Of a DNA stretch of 64,000 bases, positions 1 to 9,773 are shown piece after piece. The position numbers and the translations under genes are program-made. How positions within the stretch are numbered: the first letter of the stretch is position 1; every line of letters starts with the position of its first letter. Source of the stretch: Aureibaculum algae (GTDB lineage Bacteria; Bacteroidota; Bacteroidia; Flavobacteriales; Flavobacteriaceae). Under the pieces are notes generated by a model. That model was given only the letters and a program-made list of their open reading frames with translations. It ran no database searches and was not told where the DNA came from. Where the stretch lies: positions 868,001 through 932,000 of the forward strand of contig NZ_CP040749.1 of NCBI RefSeq assembly GCF_006065315.1, read 5' to 3'.

Positions 1-1
1 A

Positions 2-1114
2 GCTTCTTTGGGTATTGATTCTTTAGAAGTAATTAAAGGTAAAAAGACATTTAATGCCAATTGTGCAGCGTGTCATAAATTAGATTCAAAATTAATTGGG
101 CCTGCTTTAGCAAAAGTACAAGATAGACGATCAGATGAATGGTTACATTCATGGATTAAAGATAATGCTGCTTTAAGAGCTAGTGGTGATGCTGATGCTA
201 TTGCTATTTTTGATGAATATGGTGGGTCACCGATGACTGCTTTTCCTCAATTATCAGATGCAGACATTGATGCTATATTATTATACACAAAACATTCGTC
301 AATTTTAGAGGCTAAAAAGATAGGTGGAGAAGAAGTTAGTTCAGTAGCGGAAACAACACCAATTCCTTGGGCAACCTATTTGGTGATGCTTGTTTTAGCT
401 ATTGCTGTAGTTTGGGTTTACTTTATGAGTAAAAACGAATTCCTGAAATTGGTTACTACGATTGCGTTACTTTTAGTAGTAGGTTATTTAGCGTATTGGG
501 GTATGATGAGTATTGGTAACGACCAAGGGTATAAGCCAGTGCAGCCAATTGCTTTTTCACATAAAATACATGCCGGAGATAATAAAATTGATTGTCAATA
601 TTGTCACTCTTCAGCAAAGCATAGTAAGACTTCAGGTATTCCTTCAGTAAATGTTTGTATGAATTGTCATAAAGGGATATCGGAATATAACGGTCCTGTA
701 ACTGTTGAAAATGATAAGGCATTTTACGATGGTGAAATTCAAAAAATTTATGATGCCGTAGGATGGGATAAAGAGGCGAATGCTTACATAGCAGGTTATG
801 AACAAAGACCTATCGAATGGATACGTATTCATAATTTGCCAGATTTTGCATATTTTAATCACTCACAACACGTCACTGTTGGAGGTGTAGCTTGTCAAAA
901 ATGTCATGGACCTGTAGAAGAAATGGAAGAAGTAGAACAATTTTCTCCATTAACAATGGGATGGTGTATCAATTGTCATAGAGAAACTGAAGTTAAAGTT
1001 GAAGATAACGAATATTATGCTAAAATACATGATGAGTTGTCTAAGAAATATGGTGTTGAAAAAGTTACCGTAGCACAAATGGGTGGTATGGAATGTGGTA
1101 AGTGTCACTATTAA
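2..1114 (+). CDS. actA: Alternative complex III multihaem cytochrome c subunit ActA (5' partial)
   Basis: The reading frame is open to the left edge, so the N-terminus and any signal peptide lie outside the window. The visible 370 or so residues start with a monohaem cytochrome c domain (CAACH), then two hydrophobic segments (about residues 120-170), then a periplasmic multihaem domain with five more CxxCH motifs: CQYCH, CMNCH, CQKCH, CINCH and CGKCH. In the known complex this subunit passes electrons from the iron-sulfur subunit to the monohaem subunit or to the oxidase. The next gene is the matching ActB, which supports the call. Six haem sites in one chain fits the Bacteroidota form with a cytochrome c domain fused in front of the pentahaem part. 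Confidence 0.9.
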   Translation, partial: ASLGIDSLEVIKGKKTFNANCAACHKLDSKLIGPALAKVQDRRSDEWLHSWIKDNAALRASGDADAIAIFDEYGGSPMTAFPQLSDADIDAILLYTKHSSILEAKKIGGEEVSSVAETTPIPWATYLVMLVLAIAVVWVYFMSKNEFLKLVTTIALLLVVGYLAYWGMMSIGNDQGYKPVQPIAFSHKIHAGDNKIDCQYCHSSAKHSKTSGIPSVNVCMNCHKGISEYNGPVTVENDKAFYDGEIQKIYDAVGWDKEANAYIAGYEQRPIEWIRIHNLPDFAYFNHSQHVTVGGVACQKCHGPVEEMEEVEQFSPLTMGWCINCHRETEVKVEDNEYYAKIHDELSKKYGVEKVTVAQMGGMECGKCHY

Positions 1115-1267
1115 TTCCGCATGCAGGCATAATGATTTATGTGTAAATAAGCGTGGATTTAGAAGTAGCTGAAAAGAAGAAAAAAAAGAATTAAAATTAA
1201 AAGTTTAGAATTGGTTTCAGAGTTAATCGAATAACCATAACTAAATAACAAATAACTAAAACAAAGA

Positions 1268-4200
1268 ATGGCGTCAAACAAGAAATACTGGAGAGGTGTT
1301 GAAGAGCTTAATGAAAACAGCTCTATTGTTGAAAAGCTAAAAACATCAGAATTTGCTGAAGATTTACCAACAGATGAGTTTCTTGGTGATAAGGAAGCAT
1401 TAGAATCTTCTTCAACTTCAAGACGGGACTTTTTAAAATATGTTGGTTTTACAACCGCTGCAGCGTCATTAGCAGCTTGTGAGGGGCCAGTAGTTAAGTC
1501 TATTCCTTATGTAATAAAGCCTGATGAAGTTACACCTGGTGTAGCTGATTATTATGCGACATCAATGGCAAACGGATACGATTTTGCCAATCTACTAGTG
1601 AAAGTTCGTGAAGGACGTCCTATTAAAATTGAACCAAATAAATTAGCTGGAAATCAAGGTGGTACCAATGCAAGGGTACAAGCTTCGATTTTAGCCTTAT
1701 ATGATAATAACCGTTTACAAAATCCTAGAGCTAAAGGAGAGCCTGTAAATTGGAGTACTTTTGATAAAGCTACAATGGCTGAATTAAATACGTTAAAAGC
1801 CAATAATGAAACTATTGTATTTTTAACAGGTACTACAGCGAGTCCAACAACAAATCAACTAATACAAGATTTTAAAGCATCTTATGCTAATGTTAAGCAT
1901 ATAGCTTATGATGCAGTTTCAGAATCTGCTGCTTTAGATGCGTTTGAGACATTATATGGAGAACGAGCATTACCAGACTATGATTTTTCAAAGGCTGAGG
2001 TAATTGTAAGTATTGGTGCAGATTTCTTAGGTGATTGGCAAGGTGGAGGTTTTGAAGTGGGGTATGCAAAAAGCAGAGTTCCAAATCACGGTAAAATGTC
2101 TCGCCATGTACAGATTGAGTCTAACTTATCTCTAACAGGTAGTAACGCCGATAAGCGTTATATGGTGAAGCCATCAGAACAAAAACAAGTATTATTAAAT
2201 GTTTATAACGCTTTAGTTGGTGGAGGTTCAACAAAATCTACGTCAATTGATGAAGGGTTAAAACAAACGATAAAACAATTGCAAGCTGCTGGTAAAAAAG
2301 CAGTAGTTGTAACTGGAATACAAGATAAAAATGCTCAATTATTAGCATTAGCCATTAATAAGGAAATTGGTAGTGAAGCTGTAAATACAGTAGCTCCAAA
2401 ATATGTAAGAAGTGGTAGCGACGCTAAAGTATCTCAATTAATTACAGATATGAAGGCGGGTAAAGTTGGTGGATTAATTACCTATCTTACCAATCCAGCA
2501 TATACATTAGCCAAAAGTGCTGACTTTGTTGAAGCACTTAAAAAAGTAAAACTCTCTATAGCTTTTTCTATGGGAGATGACGAAACGGCATCTGCAGCTC
2601 AGTATGTAGGAGCAGTTCCTCATTATTTAGAATCTTGGGGTGATGTAAGAATTAAGAAAGGTCATTTTGGTTTAACACAACCAACCATCAGACCTTTATT
2701 TAATACACGTCAGTTTCAAGATACATTGTTAAAATGGAATGGTAGTTCACTATCATACCACGATTATTTAAAATCATATTGGAAGTCAAACGTATTAAAA
2801 GGACTTTCTTGGAACAATACATTACACGATGGTGTTCGTCATATTGGTACAGTAGCTGATGCTGTTGAAACTGCTATTTTTGATGAAGAGATTCCAAGTC
2901 AAATTTCTCCGGAAACAGTTTCAGTTCAAGGAGCATTAACGGCTTTGGCAGCTTCTATAAAACCTGCTGATTTAGAGTTGGAATTATATACTAAAACGAG
3001 TATGGGTAATGGACAAATGGCTAATAATCCTTGGTTACAAGAATTGCCAGATCCAATTACCAGAACTTCTTGGGATAATTATATTACCATCTCTAGAGTT
3101 GATGCTATAGCAAAAGGGATTACCAATAGAACAGTTTCTAATGGAGCCTTAAATGGCGATTTAGCGAATATAACTGTAAATGGAGTAACCTTAGAAAATG
3201 TACCAGTATATATTCAACCAGGACAATCACCTGGTAGTATTGGTTTAGCTCTAGGTTATGGTAGAAAATCATCCGCAGTTCAAAAAGATTTACAAGTAGG
3301 TGTTAATGCCTATCCTTTATATCAAAATTTTTCAAATCATCAATCAGTAACTATAGAAAAGGTTGCAGGTGAACATGAATTTGCATGTATTCAGTTGCAG
3401 CATACCTTAATGGGTAGAGATGAAATTATTAGAGAAACAACTCTAGATGATTTTGTTAATAAGCCAAAACACGATTGGAACCCTGAACCACACGTTCAAT
3501 TAGACCATCAAAATGTTTCGTTGGAGAAAGTAGATTTATGGGAACGATTTGATGATTCTTTAGGTACAAAATTCAACCTTTCAATAGATTTAGCTACATG
3601 TATTGGTTGTGCGGCATGTATTGTAGCATGTCATGCAGAAAACAATGTTCCTGTTGTTGGTAAAGAAGAAATAAGAAAGAGTAGAGATATGCATTGGTTG
3701 CGTATTGATAGATATTACTCTTCTGATATGACTGAAGAGAAAGGGAAAGAAGAAGGTATTTTTGGTACGGGTACGTATTTTAATGCTCAAACACATCCTT
3801 CTGATAATCCTAATGTTACTTTTCAACCCGTAATGTGTCAACATTGTAATCACGCACCATGTGAAACAGTTTGTCCGGTTGCAGCAACATCTCATGGTCG
3901 TCAAGGTCAAAATCAAATGGCATATAACCGTTGTATTGGTACTCGTTATTGTGCAAATAACTGTCCTTATAGAGTACGTAGATTTAACTGGTTTAAATAT
4001 TTTGATAATAACGAGTTTGATTATAACATGAACAATGACCTAGGTAGAATGGTACTTAACCCAGATGTTACAGTACGTTCTAGAGGAGTTATGGAGAAAT
4101 GTTCTATGTGTATTCAAATGACTCAAGCTACCATATTAAAAGCTAAAAAAGAAGGAAGACCTGTTAAGGATGGTGAGTTTACTACAGCGTGTGTTAATGC

Positions 4201-4360
4201 ATGTAGTACTGGTGCCATGGTGTTTGGAGATGTCAATGATAAAGATAGTAAAGTAGCACATATTAAAGAAGATGATAGAACTTTCCATTTATTGGATTTT
4301 GTAGGTACACAACCTAATGTATTCTATCAAGTGGATATTAGAAACACAAACGAATCATAA
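1268..4360 (+). CDS. actB: Alternative complex III iron-sulfur/molybdopterin-oxidoreductase-like subunit ActB
   Basis: 1030 residues. A long N-terminal stretch precedes a Tat-variant signal (SRRDFLKYVG, residues 51-60) followed by a lipobox-like LAAC at 68-71. The middle is a molybdopterin-oxidoreductase-like domain; in this family it carries no cofactor. From about residue 777 the C-terminal ferredoxin-like part has the cysteine clusters CIGCAACIVAC, CQHCNHAPCETVC, CIGTRYCANNC, CSMC and CVNAC, enough for four iron-sulfur clusters. It takes electrons from quinol oxidised at ActC and passes them to ActA. It follows actA by 153 bases without a visible terminator and precedes actC by 25 bases, so co-transcription is likely. 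Confidence 0.94.
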   Translation: MASNKKYWRGVEELNENSSIVEKLKTSEFAEDLPTDEFLGDKEALESSSTSRRDFLKYVGFTTAAASLAACEGPVVKSIPYVIKPDEVTPGVADYYATSMANGYDFANLLVKVREGRPIKIEPNKLAGNQGGTNARVQASILALYDNNRLQNPRAKGEPVNWSTFDKATMAELNTLKANNETIVFLTGTTASPTTNQLIQDFKASYANVKHIAYDAVSESAALDAFETLYGERALPDYDFSKAEVIVSIGADFLGDWQGGGFEVGYAKSRVPNHGKMSRHVQIESNLSLTGSNADKRYMVKPSEQKQVLLNVYNALVGGGSTKSTSIDEGLKQTIKQLQAAGKKAVVVTGIQDKNAQLLALAINKEIGSEAVNTVAPKYVRSGSDAKVSQLITDMKAGKVGGLITYLTNPAYTLAKSADFVEALKKVKLSIAFSMGDDETASAAQYVGAVPHYLESWGDVRIKKGHFGLTQPTIRPLFNTRQFQDTLLKWNGSSLSYHDYLKSYWKSNVLKGLSWNNTLHDGVRHIGTVADAVETAIFDEEIPSQISPETVSVQGALTALAASIKPADLELELYTKTSMGNGQMANNPWLQELPDPITRTSWDNYITISRVDAIAKGITNRTVSNGALNGDLANITVNGVTLENVPVYIQPGQSPGSIGLALGYGRKSSAVQKDLQVGVNAYPLYQNFSNHQSVTIEKVAGEHEFACIQLQHTLMGRDEIIRETTLDDFVNKPKHDWNPEPHVQLDHQNVSLEKVDLWERFDDSLGTKFNLSIDLATCIGCAACIVACHAENNVPVVGKEEIRKSRDMHWLRIDRYYSSDMTEEKGKEEGIFGTGTYFNAQTHPSDNPNVTFQPVMCQHCNHAPCETVCPVAATSHGRQGQNQMAYNRCIGTRYCANNCPYRVRRFNWFKYFDNNEFDYNMNNDLGRMVLNPDVTVRSRGVMEKCSMCIQMTQATILKAKKEGRPVKDGEFTTACVNACSTGAMVFGDVNDKDSKVAHIKEDDRTFHLLDFVGTQPNVFYQVDIRNTNES

Positions 4361-4385
4361 TAATAATTAAGAATAGTATATAATT

Positions 4386-6134
4386 ATGGGTCATTACGAA
4401 GCACCTATTAGAGAGCCAATTATCACTGGAGACAAAAGTTACCATGATATTACTTTAGATGTAGCCGCTCCAATTGAAGGTAAAGCCAATAAAAGTTGGT
4501 ATATAGCTTTTACAATTGCATTGATAGCCTTTCTTTGGGGTATTGGATCAATCGCTTATACCATAGGTACAGGTATTGGTGTTTGGGGTCTAAACAACAG
4601 AATTAACTGGGCTTGGGATATTACCAACTTTGTATGGTGGGTAGGTATCGGTCATGCCGGTACATTAATTTCTGCAGTACTTCTATTGTTCCGTCAAAAA
4701 TGGAGAATGGGTATTAACCGTTCTGCTGAAGCAATGACAATCTTTGCGGTTTTTCAAGCAGGTTTGTTCCCGTTAATACACATGGGTAGAATCTGGAATG
4801 GGTTTTATACTTTACCAGTACCAAATCCTTTAGGTTCGTTATGGGTAAACTTTAACTCACCATTATTATGGGATGTATTCGCTATTTCTACGTATTTATC
4901 AGTATCATTAGTATTCTGGTGGACAGGTTTATTGCCTGATTTCGCTATGATAAGAGATAGAGCTACGAAACCATTTCAAAAGAAGATTTACAGTTTAGTA
5001 AGTTTTGGATGGAGTGGTAAAGCTAAAGACTGGCAACGTTTTGAAGAAGTTTCTTTAGTGTTAGCAGGTTTAGCAACTCCATTAGTACTTTCTGTACATA
5101 CAATTGTATCATTTGATTTTGCTACTTCGGTAATACCAGGTTGGCACAGTACGGTGTATCCACCTTACTTTGTTGCAGGTGCGGTATTCTCAGGTTTTGC
5201 AATGGTACAGACGCTATTATTAATTATGCGTAAAGTAAGTAACTTAGAAGACTATATTACAAGAGTACATGTTGAAAACATGAATAAAGTAATATTAGTA
5301 ACTGGAGGTATTGTTACGGTTGCTTATTTATCTGAACTTTTTGTGGGTTGGTATACAGGTAGTAGTTATGAAGATTTTGTGTATTTATCGGTAGGTGCTG
5401 CAACAGGACCATATTGGTGGGCATTTTGGTCATTGATAATTTGTAATTCTGTTATTCCTCAATTATTTTGGTTTAAGAAAATAAGAAGAAATTATATATG
5501 GACATTCATAATCGCAATTTTCATCAATATTGGTATGTGGTTTGAACGTTTTGATATTATTGTGATCAACTTGAGTAGAGGACATCTACCATCATCATGG
5601 ACACAGTTTTCACCTACTTTTGTCGATATCGGTATTTTTGTAGGAACTATAGGATTTTTCTTTGTACTGTTTTTATTGTATGCTAGAACCTTCCCAGTTA
5701 TAGCACAAGCAGAGGTTAAGTCTATCTTAAAATCATCAGGTAATAATTTTAAAAGAGAGAGAGACAATCCTAGTGCTGTAAAAACTGAAGTTAAAAAAGA
5801 GCCAGTTATTATAAAAGAAGAGATTGTTAAAGAAGAAAAAATTATTGAGAAACCAATAGTTGATGTAGATGATAAACAAGCTAAAACAAATAGCTTACTT
5901 GAAAGTTTAGGTACTTTTGATGCTGCAAAAGATAAGGCAGATAATCTTAAAAAGATAAGCGGTATTGGTCCAGTAATGGAGAAAACGTTAAATCAAATAG
6001 GTATTTACACCTTTGCACAGGTTAGTAAAATGACAAATAAAGAATATGACTTGTTAGATTCAATCACGGGTTCTTTCCCAGGAAGAGCACAAAGAGATGA
6101 TTGGGCAGGACAGGCTAATAAACTTAAATCGTAA
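4386..6134 (+). CDS. actC: NrfD-like quinol-binding membrane subunit ActC with C-terminal helix-hairpin-helix domain
   Basis: 582 residues. The first 440 or so form a polytopic NrfD/PsrC-type membrane protein (many hydrophobic helices, beginning near residue 38), the quinol-oxidising subunit of alternative complex III. After the last helix comes a charged linker rich in Lys and Glu (about 445-515) and then a helix-hairpin-helix-like module (about 518-580) containing LKKISGIGPVMEKTLNQIGI. That module resembles the domains found at the end of some bacterial NADH dehydrogenase-linked and ribosomal L21-like proteins. The linker and module are in the same open frame with no stop or frameshift. actD begins 2 bases after the stop. 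Confidence 0.92.
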   Translation: MGHYEAPIREPIITGDKSYHDITLDVAAPIEGKANKSWYIAFTIALIAFLWGIGSIAYTIGTGIGVWGLNNRINWAWDITNFVWWVGIGHAGTLISAVLLLFRQKWRMGINRSAEAMTIFAVFQAGLFPLIHMGRIWNGFYTLPVPNPLGSLWVNFNSPLLWDVFAISTYLSVSLVFWWTGLLPDFAMIRDRATKPFQKKIYSLVSFGWSGKAKDWQRFEEVSLVLAGLATPLVLSVHTIVSFDFATSVIPGWHSTVYPPYFVAGAVFSGFAMVQTLLLIMRKVSNLEDYITRVHVENMNKVILVTGGIVTVAYLSELFVGWYTGSSYEDFVYLSVGAATGPYWWAFWSLIICNSVIPQLFWFKKIRRNYIWTFIIAIFINIGMWFERFDIIVINLSRGHLPSSWTQFSPTFVDIGIFVGTIGFFFVLFLLYARTFPVIAQAEVKSILKSSGNNFKRERDNPSAVKTEVKKEPVIIKEEIVKEEKIIEKPIVDVDDKQAKTNSLLESLGTFDAAKDKADNLKKISGIGPVMEKTLNQIGIYTFAQVSKMTNKEYDLLDSITGSFPGRAQRDDWAGQANKLKS

Positions 6135-6136
6135 TT

Positions 6137-6661
6137 ATGAGTTCTAAAGTAATACATGCATTATACGATGATGATGATGTGCTTTTAAATGCCGTAAAAG
6201 AGGTAAGAGCAGCACACCATCATATTGATGAGGTTTATACACCTTTTCCAGTACACGGTTTAGACAAAGCAATGGGCATACCACCAACTCGTTTGGCTAT
6301 AATGGCATTTATATTCGGGGTAACAGGTTTGGCATTTGCTATATGGTTTTTAAATAATATAATGATAGTAGATTGGCCACAAAATATTGGTGGTAAGCCT
6401 AGTTTTAGTTTTTTAGAAAACATGCCGGCGTTTGTGCCTGTAATGTTTGAGATGACTGTATTCTTTTCGGCTCACTTAATGGTGATTACTTTCTATATGA
6501 GAAGTAAAATTTGGCCATTTCAAACAGCTGACAATCCAGATCCTAGAACTACAGATGATAAGTTTTTAATGGAAGTTGCAGTTGACGGAAACGAAGATGC
6601 ACTAATTGCATTATTAGAAAAAACAGGTGCTGAAGAAATATCAGTAAAAGAAAAACATTAA
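6137..6661 (+). CDS. actD: DUF3341 membrane subunit ActD of alternative complex III
   Basis: 174 residues, the usual size for DUF3341. A soluble N-terminal region (about 1-50) is followed by two transmembrane helices (about 53-75 and 97-120), with the sequence GIPPTRLAIMAFIFGVTGLA leading into the first. The C-terminal tail is acidic and soluble. The role in the complex is structural; the family may lie near the proton path. It sits between actC (2-base gap) and actE (6-base gap), the conserved order for this complex. Confidence 0.93.
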   Translation: MSSKVIHALYDDDDVLLNAVKEVRAAHHHIDEVYTPFPVHGLDKAMGIPPTRLAIMAFIFGVTGLAFAIWFLNNIMIVDWPQNIGGKPSFSFLENMPAFVPVMFEMTVFFSAHLMVITFYMRSKIWPFQTADNPDPRTTDDKFLMEVAVDGNEDALIALLEKTGAEEISVKEKH

Positions 6662-6667
6662 TATAAG

Positions 6668-7261
6668 ATGAAAAGCTTTATAAAATATACTTCAATTGTA
6701 ACTCTACTAGTGCTGATGGTTTCTTGTGCTGGAGATAGTAAGAGAAGTAGACAAGTACAATATATGGGTGATACTGACATGTATAATGCGGTATCATATG
6801 AAACCTATTCTACAAACCCTGTGTTTAAGAATGGAATATCTGCTCAGTTACCAGTGGACGGAACGATCGCAAGAGGTAAAAGTACTTATGATGTTCCAAA
6901 TTCTGAAATTGGCTACCAGTATGCAAAAGATTCTGTACGCTCTCCATTATGGGAAAAGGCATCTACAGATTCAATAGCACGTATTTCTGAAAACAATATG
7001 AAACAAGGTAAATATCTATATGGTATCTATTGTGCAAGTTGTCATGGAACAAAAGGTGATGGTCAGGGTGTACTTGTGCAAAATGAGAAGTTTTTAGGTG
7101 TTCCTAACTATAAAGATAGAGAAGTTACAGAAGGAAGTATTTACCATGTACTTATGTACGGTAGAAACTTAATGGGATCTCATTCTTCACAGTTAAATGA
7201 GAAAGAGCGTTGGCAAGTTACAGCTTATGTTGAACAATTAAGAAAAGATTTGTTAAAATAA
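6668..7261 (+). CDS. actE: Monohaem cytochrome c lipoprotein subunit ActE
   Basis: 197 residues. The N-terminus is a lipoprotein signal (hydrophobic run, then VSC near residue 20), so the mature protein should be anchored to the outer face of the inner membrane. A single CASCH haem motif lies near residue 121 within KYLYGIYCASCHGTKGDGQG, and a candidate axial Met follows in YGRNLMGSHSSQL. In alternative complex III this subunit carries electrons from ActA toward the terminal oxidase. The ATG at 6668 is the only sensible start. Confidence 0.93.
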   Translation: MKSFIKYTSIVTLLVLMVSCAGDSKRSRQVQYMGDTDMYNAVSYETYSTNPVFKNGISAQLPVDGTIARGKSTYDVPNSEIGYQYAKDSVRSPLWEKASTDSIARISENNMKQGKYLYGIYCASCHGTKGDGQGVLVQNEKFLGVPNYKDREVTEGSIYHVLMYGRNLMGSHSSQLNEKERWQVTAYVEQLRKDLLK

Positions 7262-7287
7262 TATTGATTTAGCAAGAATTAAAAGAT

Positions 7288-8685
7288 ATGTACACATTTT
7301 CAAGTAGATTAAAGACCTTTTCATTAGTACTAATCATTATTGGTGCTTTAGGTATAGGTTATGGCTTTTTCACAGCACCAAAAACCGTTGATGACGTAAA
7401 AGCAATGATGCATAATGCGGAAGATACACATGGAGCAACCACTGCAGAGCATGCAGAAGTTGACGACCATGCTTCCAAAGATGTTCATGAAGTAACGGGT
7501 GCGATAAAAGGCGAACATGCCACAGAGAATGATCATGCAGCTGCAGTTGAGCATGGTGATGATGCTGGACATTACGAACATGTACTAATGCAGGCTCAGA
7601 ACAGACCTTGGACTGCTATTTATGTACCTATGATTTTCTTTTTACTGATCAGTGTTTGTGCGTTGGTTTATTATGCCATTCAAAGAGCAGCAAGTGCAGG
7701 TTGGTCGCCATTATTGTTCAGAGTTATGGAAGGTGTTACAGGCTATATAGGAATTGGTTCTTTAATAGTACTTGCCTTTTTAGTAGCATCAGCAATGCAT
7801 GGTAACCACATGTTCGCATGGATGTATGCTAGTGCGGACCCAACAGCGGCAAATTTTGATTTTGCTATGGAAACAAAAGATTGGTGGTTAAACATACCAG
7901 GTTTTTTAATACGTGCTGTTATTTACGTTTCAATCTGGATTGGTTTTAGACATTTTATCCTTAAAAATTCTAGATTACAAGATGAGTCTGGTGATTTAAA
8001 ATATTTCAAAAGGAGTTTTAATCTTTCTGTAGTATTCCTAGTCGTATTCTTAGTATCAGAATTATTTATGGCATTTGACTGGTTAATGTCAATTGATCAT
8101 CACTGGTTTAGTCAATTATATTCATTCTATGTTTTTGCTAGTATGTTTGTTTCAGCAATCACAGTAATAGCATTAGTAACGATTTATCTAAGATCTAGAG
8201 GTTTTTTACCTCAAGTTAATGATAGTCATATACACGATTTAGCAAAATATATGTTTGCCTTTAGTATTTTCTGGACTTACCTTTGGTACGCACAGTTTAT
8301 GTTACAGTGGTATGCAAATATTCCGGAAGAAGCAACATATTTTTATCCTAGATTAATAGGCGAATACCAACCCTTATTTATTGGTATGTTAATTATGAAT
8401 TTTGTATTTCCTATTTTAGTATTAATGAATAGTGATTACAAAAGAATTCCATGGTTTGTTGTATTGGCAGGTTTAATTATATTAACAGGTCATTATTTAG
8501 ATGTGTTTGTAATGGTTGCACCAGGTACAGTAGGTAGTCATTGGCATTTTGGCATTCCTGAAATAGGAGCATTATTATTCTTTGCAGGATTGTTTATTTT
8601 TGTAGTGTTTAATTCACTTACAAAAGCACCATTGCTTCCTAAAGAGAATCCATTTATTAAAGAAAGTGAAGTTTTCCATTATTAA
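7288..8685 (+). CDS. actF: Quinol:cytochrome c oxidoreductase membrane subunit ActF
   Basis: 465 residues. One N-terminal helix (about 10-30) is followed by a periplasmic insert rich in His, Asp and Glu (about 38-95, with repeated EHA, DDHA and EHGDD units), and then about nine further helices typical of ActF. ActF is related to ActC and lies beside it in the membrane; a quinone or proton-transfer role is assumed for the family. The His/acid-rich stretch could bind metal, but this is a guess. coxB starts 19 bases downstream, so the reductase and oxidase genes are likely one transcript. Confidence 0.92.
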   Translation: MYTFSSRLKTFSLVLIIIGALGIGYGFFTAPKTVDDVKAMMHNAEDTHGATTAEHAEVDDHASKDVHEVTGAIKGEHATENDHAAAVEHGDDAGHYEHVLMQAQNRPWTAIYVPMIFFLLISVCALVYYAIQRAASAGWSPLLFRVMEGVTGYIGIGSLIVLAFLVASAMHGNHMFAWMYASADPTAANFDFAMETKDWWLNIPGFLIRAVIYVSIWIGFRHFILKNSRLQDESGDLKYFKRSFNLSVVFLVVFLVSELFMAFDWLMSIDHHWFSQLYSFYVFASMFVSAITVIALVTIYLRSRGFLPQVNDSHIHDLAKYMFAFSIFWTYLWYAQFMLQWYANIPEEATYFYPRLIGEYQPLFIGMLIMNFVFPILVLMNSDYKRIPWFVVLAGLIILTGHYLDVFVMVAPGTVGSHWHFGIPEIGALLFFAGLFIFVVFNSLTKAPLLPKENPFIKESEVFHY

Positions 8686-8704
8686 AAAATATCAAGCATA
8701 ACAG

Positions 8705-9751
8705 ATGAAGGCACTATTTTTTATTATCATTTTTGTAGTTTTAATTGTTGCTTGTTGGCAATTTGTAAAATTATTAGGCTTAACGAAAGTTGATAATCAA
8801 ACAGCTACAGAAAAAGAAAATAACATTAACGGATGGTTAATGTTGGGCCTTATGGGCTTTATTTATGGGTTAATGATATATAGCATGTATGGTGCTAAAG
8901 ATGTATTGTTACCAAGAGCATCAGCATCAGAAGAAGGGTATCATATAGACAACTTGTTTGTAATGACCATGACGTTGATTTTGGTTGTTCAATTTATAAT
9001 GCAATTTTTGTTATTTTTCTTTAGCTTTAAGTATAGAGGAATTGACGATAGAAAAGCGTTTTTCTTTGCCGATAGCCATAAATTAGAAACGATTTGGACA
9101 GTTATACCAACGATTGTACTGTCTGGATTAATTATCTACGGTATTTGGACATGGAATAATGTTATGGATTCGTCAGATGCAAAAGATCCAATATTTATAG
9201 AATTATACGGTAAGCAATTTCAATGGGATGCACGTTATGCAGGAAAGGATAACCAATTAGGTTCTGCAAATGTTCGTTTTATTGAAGGTACAAACACTAT
9301 GGGTGTTGATATGACCGATAAGAATTCTGCCGATGATATTCCGTTGGTTGTAAATGAAGGTAAGTTCGTCAAAGAACTTCATGTTCCTAAAGGAAGAAAA
9401 GTAATATTCAAAATTCGTTCTCAAGATGTATTGCATTCTGTTTTTATGCCTCATTTTAGAGCTCAGATGAATGCTGTACCTGGTATGGTCACTGAAATAG
9501 CTTTTACACCAGTAGTAACAACTGCTGAAATGCGTTTGAATGAGGATACTAAGGCGAAGTTTGAAGCCATCAATGAACTTAGAAAGGAAAAAGGTGAAGA
9601 AGCTGTAGAATTTGATTATCTAATTTTATGTAATAAAATTTGTGGATCTTCACATTACAATATGCAATTGAAAATAGTTGTTGATGAAGAGGCTGATTTT
9701 AATAAATGGTTAGCTACTCAAAATACTTTTGCCCAAATAAATAATAAATAA
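8705..9751 (+). CDS. coxB: Cytochrome c oxidase subunit II
   Basis: 348 residues. There are hydrophobic helices near residues 1-20, 43-65 and 82-112, then a cupredoxin domain. The CuA ligands are visible as CNKICGSSHYNM (about residues 309-320), with the upstream His in VLHSVFMPHFRAQ. This subunit receives electrons from cytochrome c (here probably ActA or ActE) and hands them to subunit I. The extra N-terminal helix is common in Bacteroidota subunit II. coxA follows after 22 bases; subunits III and IV are not in the window. Confidence 0.94.
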   Translation: MKALFFIIIFVVLIVACWQFVKLLGLTKVDNQTATEKENNINGWLMLGLMGFIYGLMIYSMYGAKDVLLPRASASEEGYHIDNLFVMTMTLILVVQFIMQFLLFFFSFKYRGIDDRKAFFFADSHKLETIWTVIPTIVLSGLIIYGIWTWNNVMDSSDAKDPIFIELYGKQFQWDARYAGKDNQLGSANVRFIEGTNTMGVDMTDKNSADDIPLVVNEGKFVKELHVPKGRKVIFKIRSQDVLHSVFMPHFRAQMNAVPGMVTEIAFTPVVTTAEMRLNEDTKAKFEAINELRKEKGEEAVEFDYLILCNKICGSSHYNMQLKIVVDEEADFNKWLATQNTFAQINNK

Positions 9752-9773
9752 TAAAAAATAAATATTTTAGAAT

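Noticed and set aside
3590..3916. 108-codon open frame on the minus strand inside actB
   Set aside because: It is antisense to the conserved iron-sulfur region, has an odd composition (many Thr, Cys, Arg, Met) and no start context; a shadow of actB.
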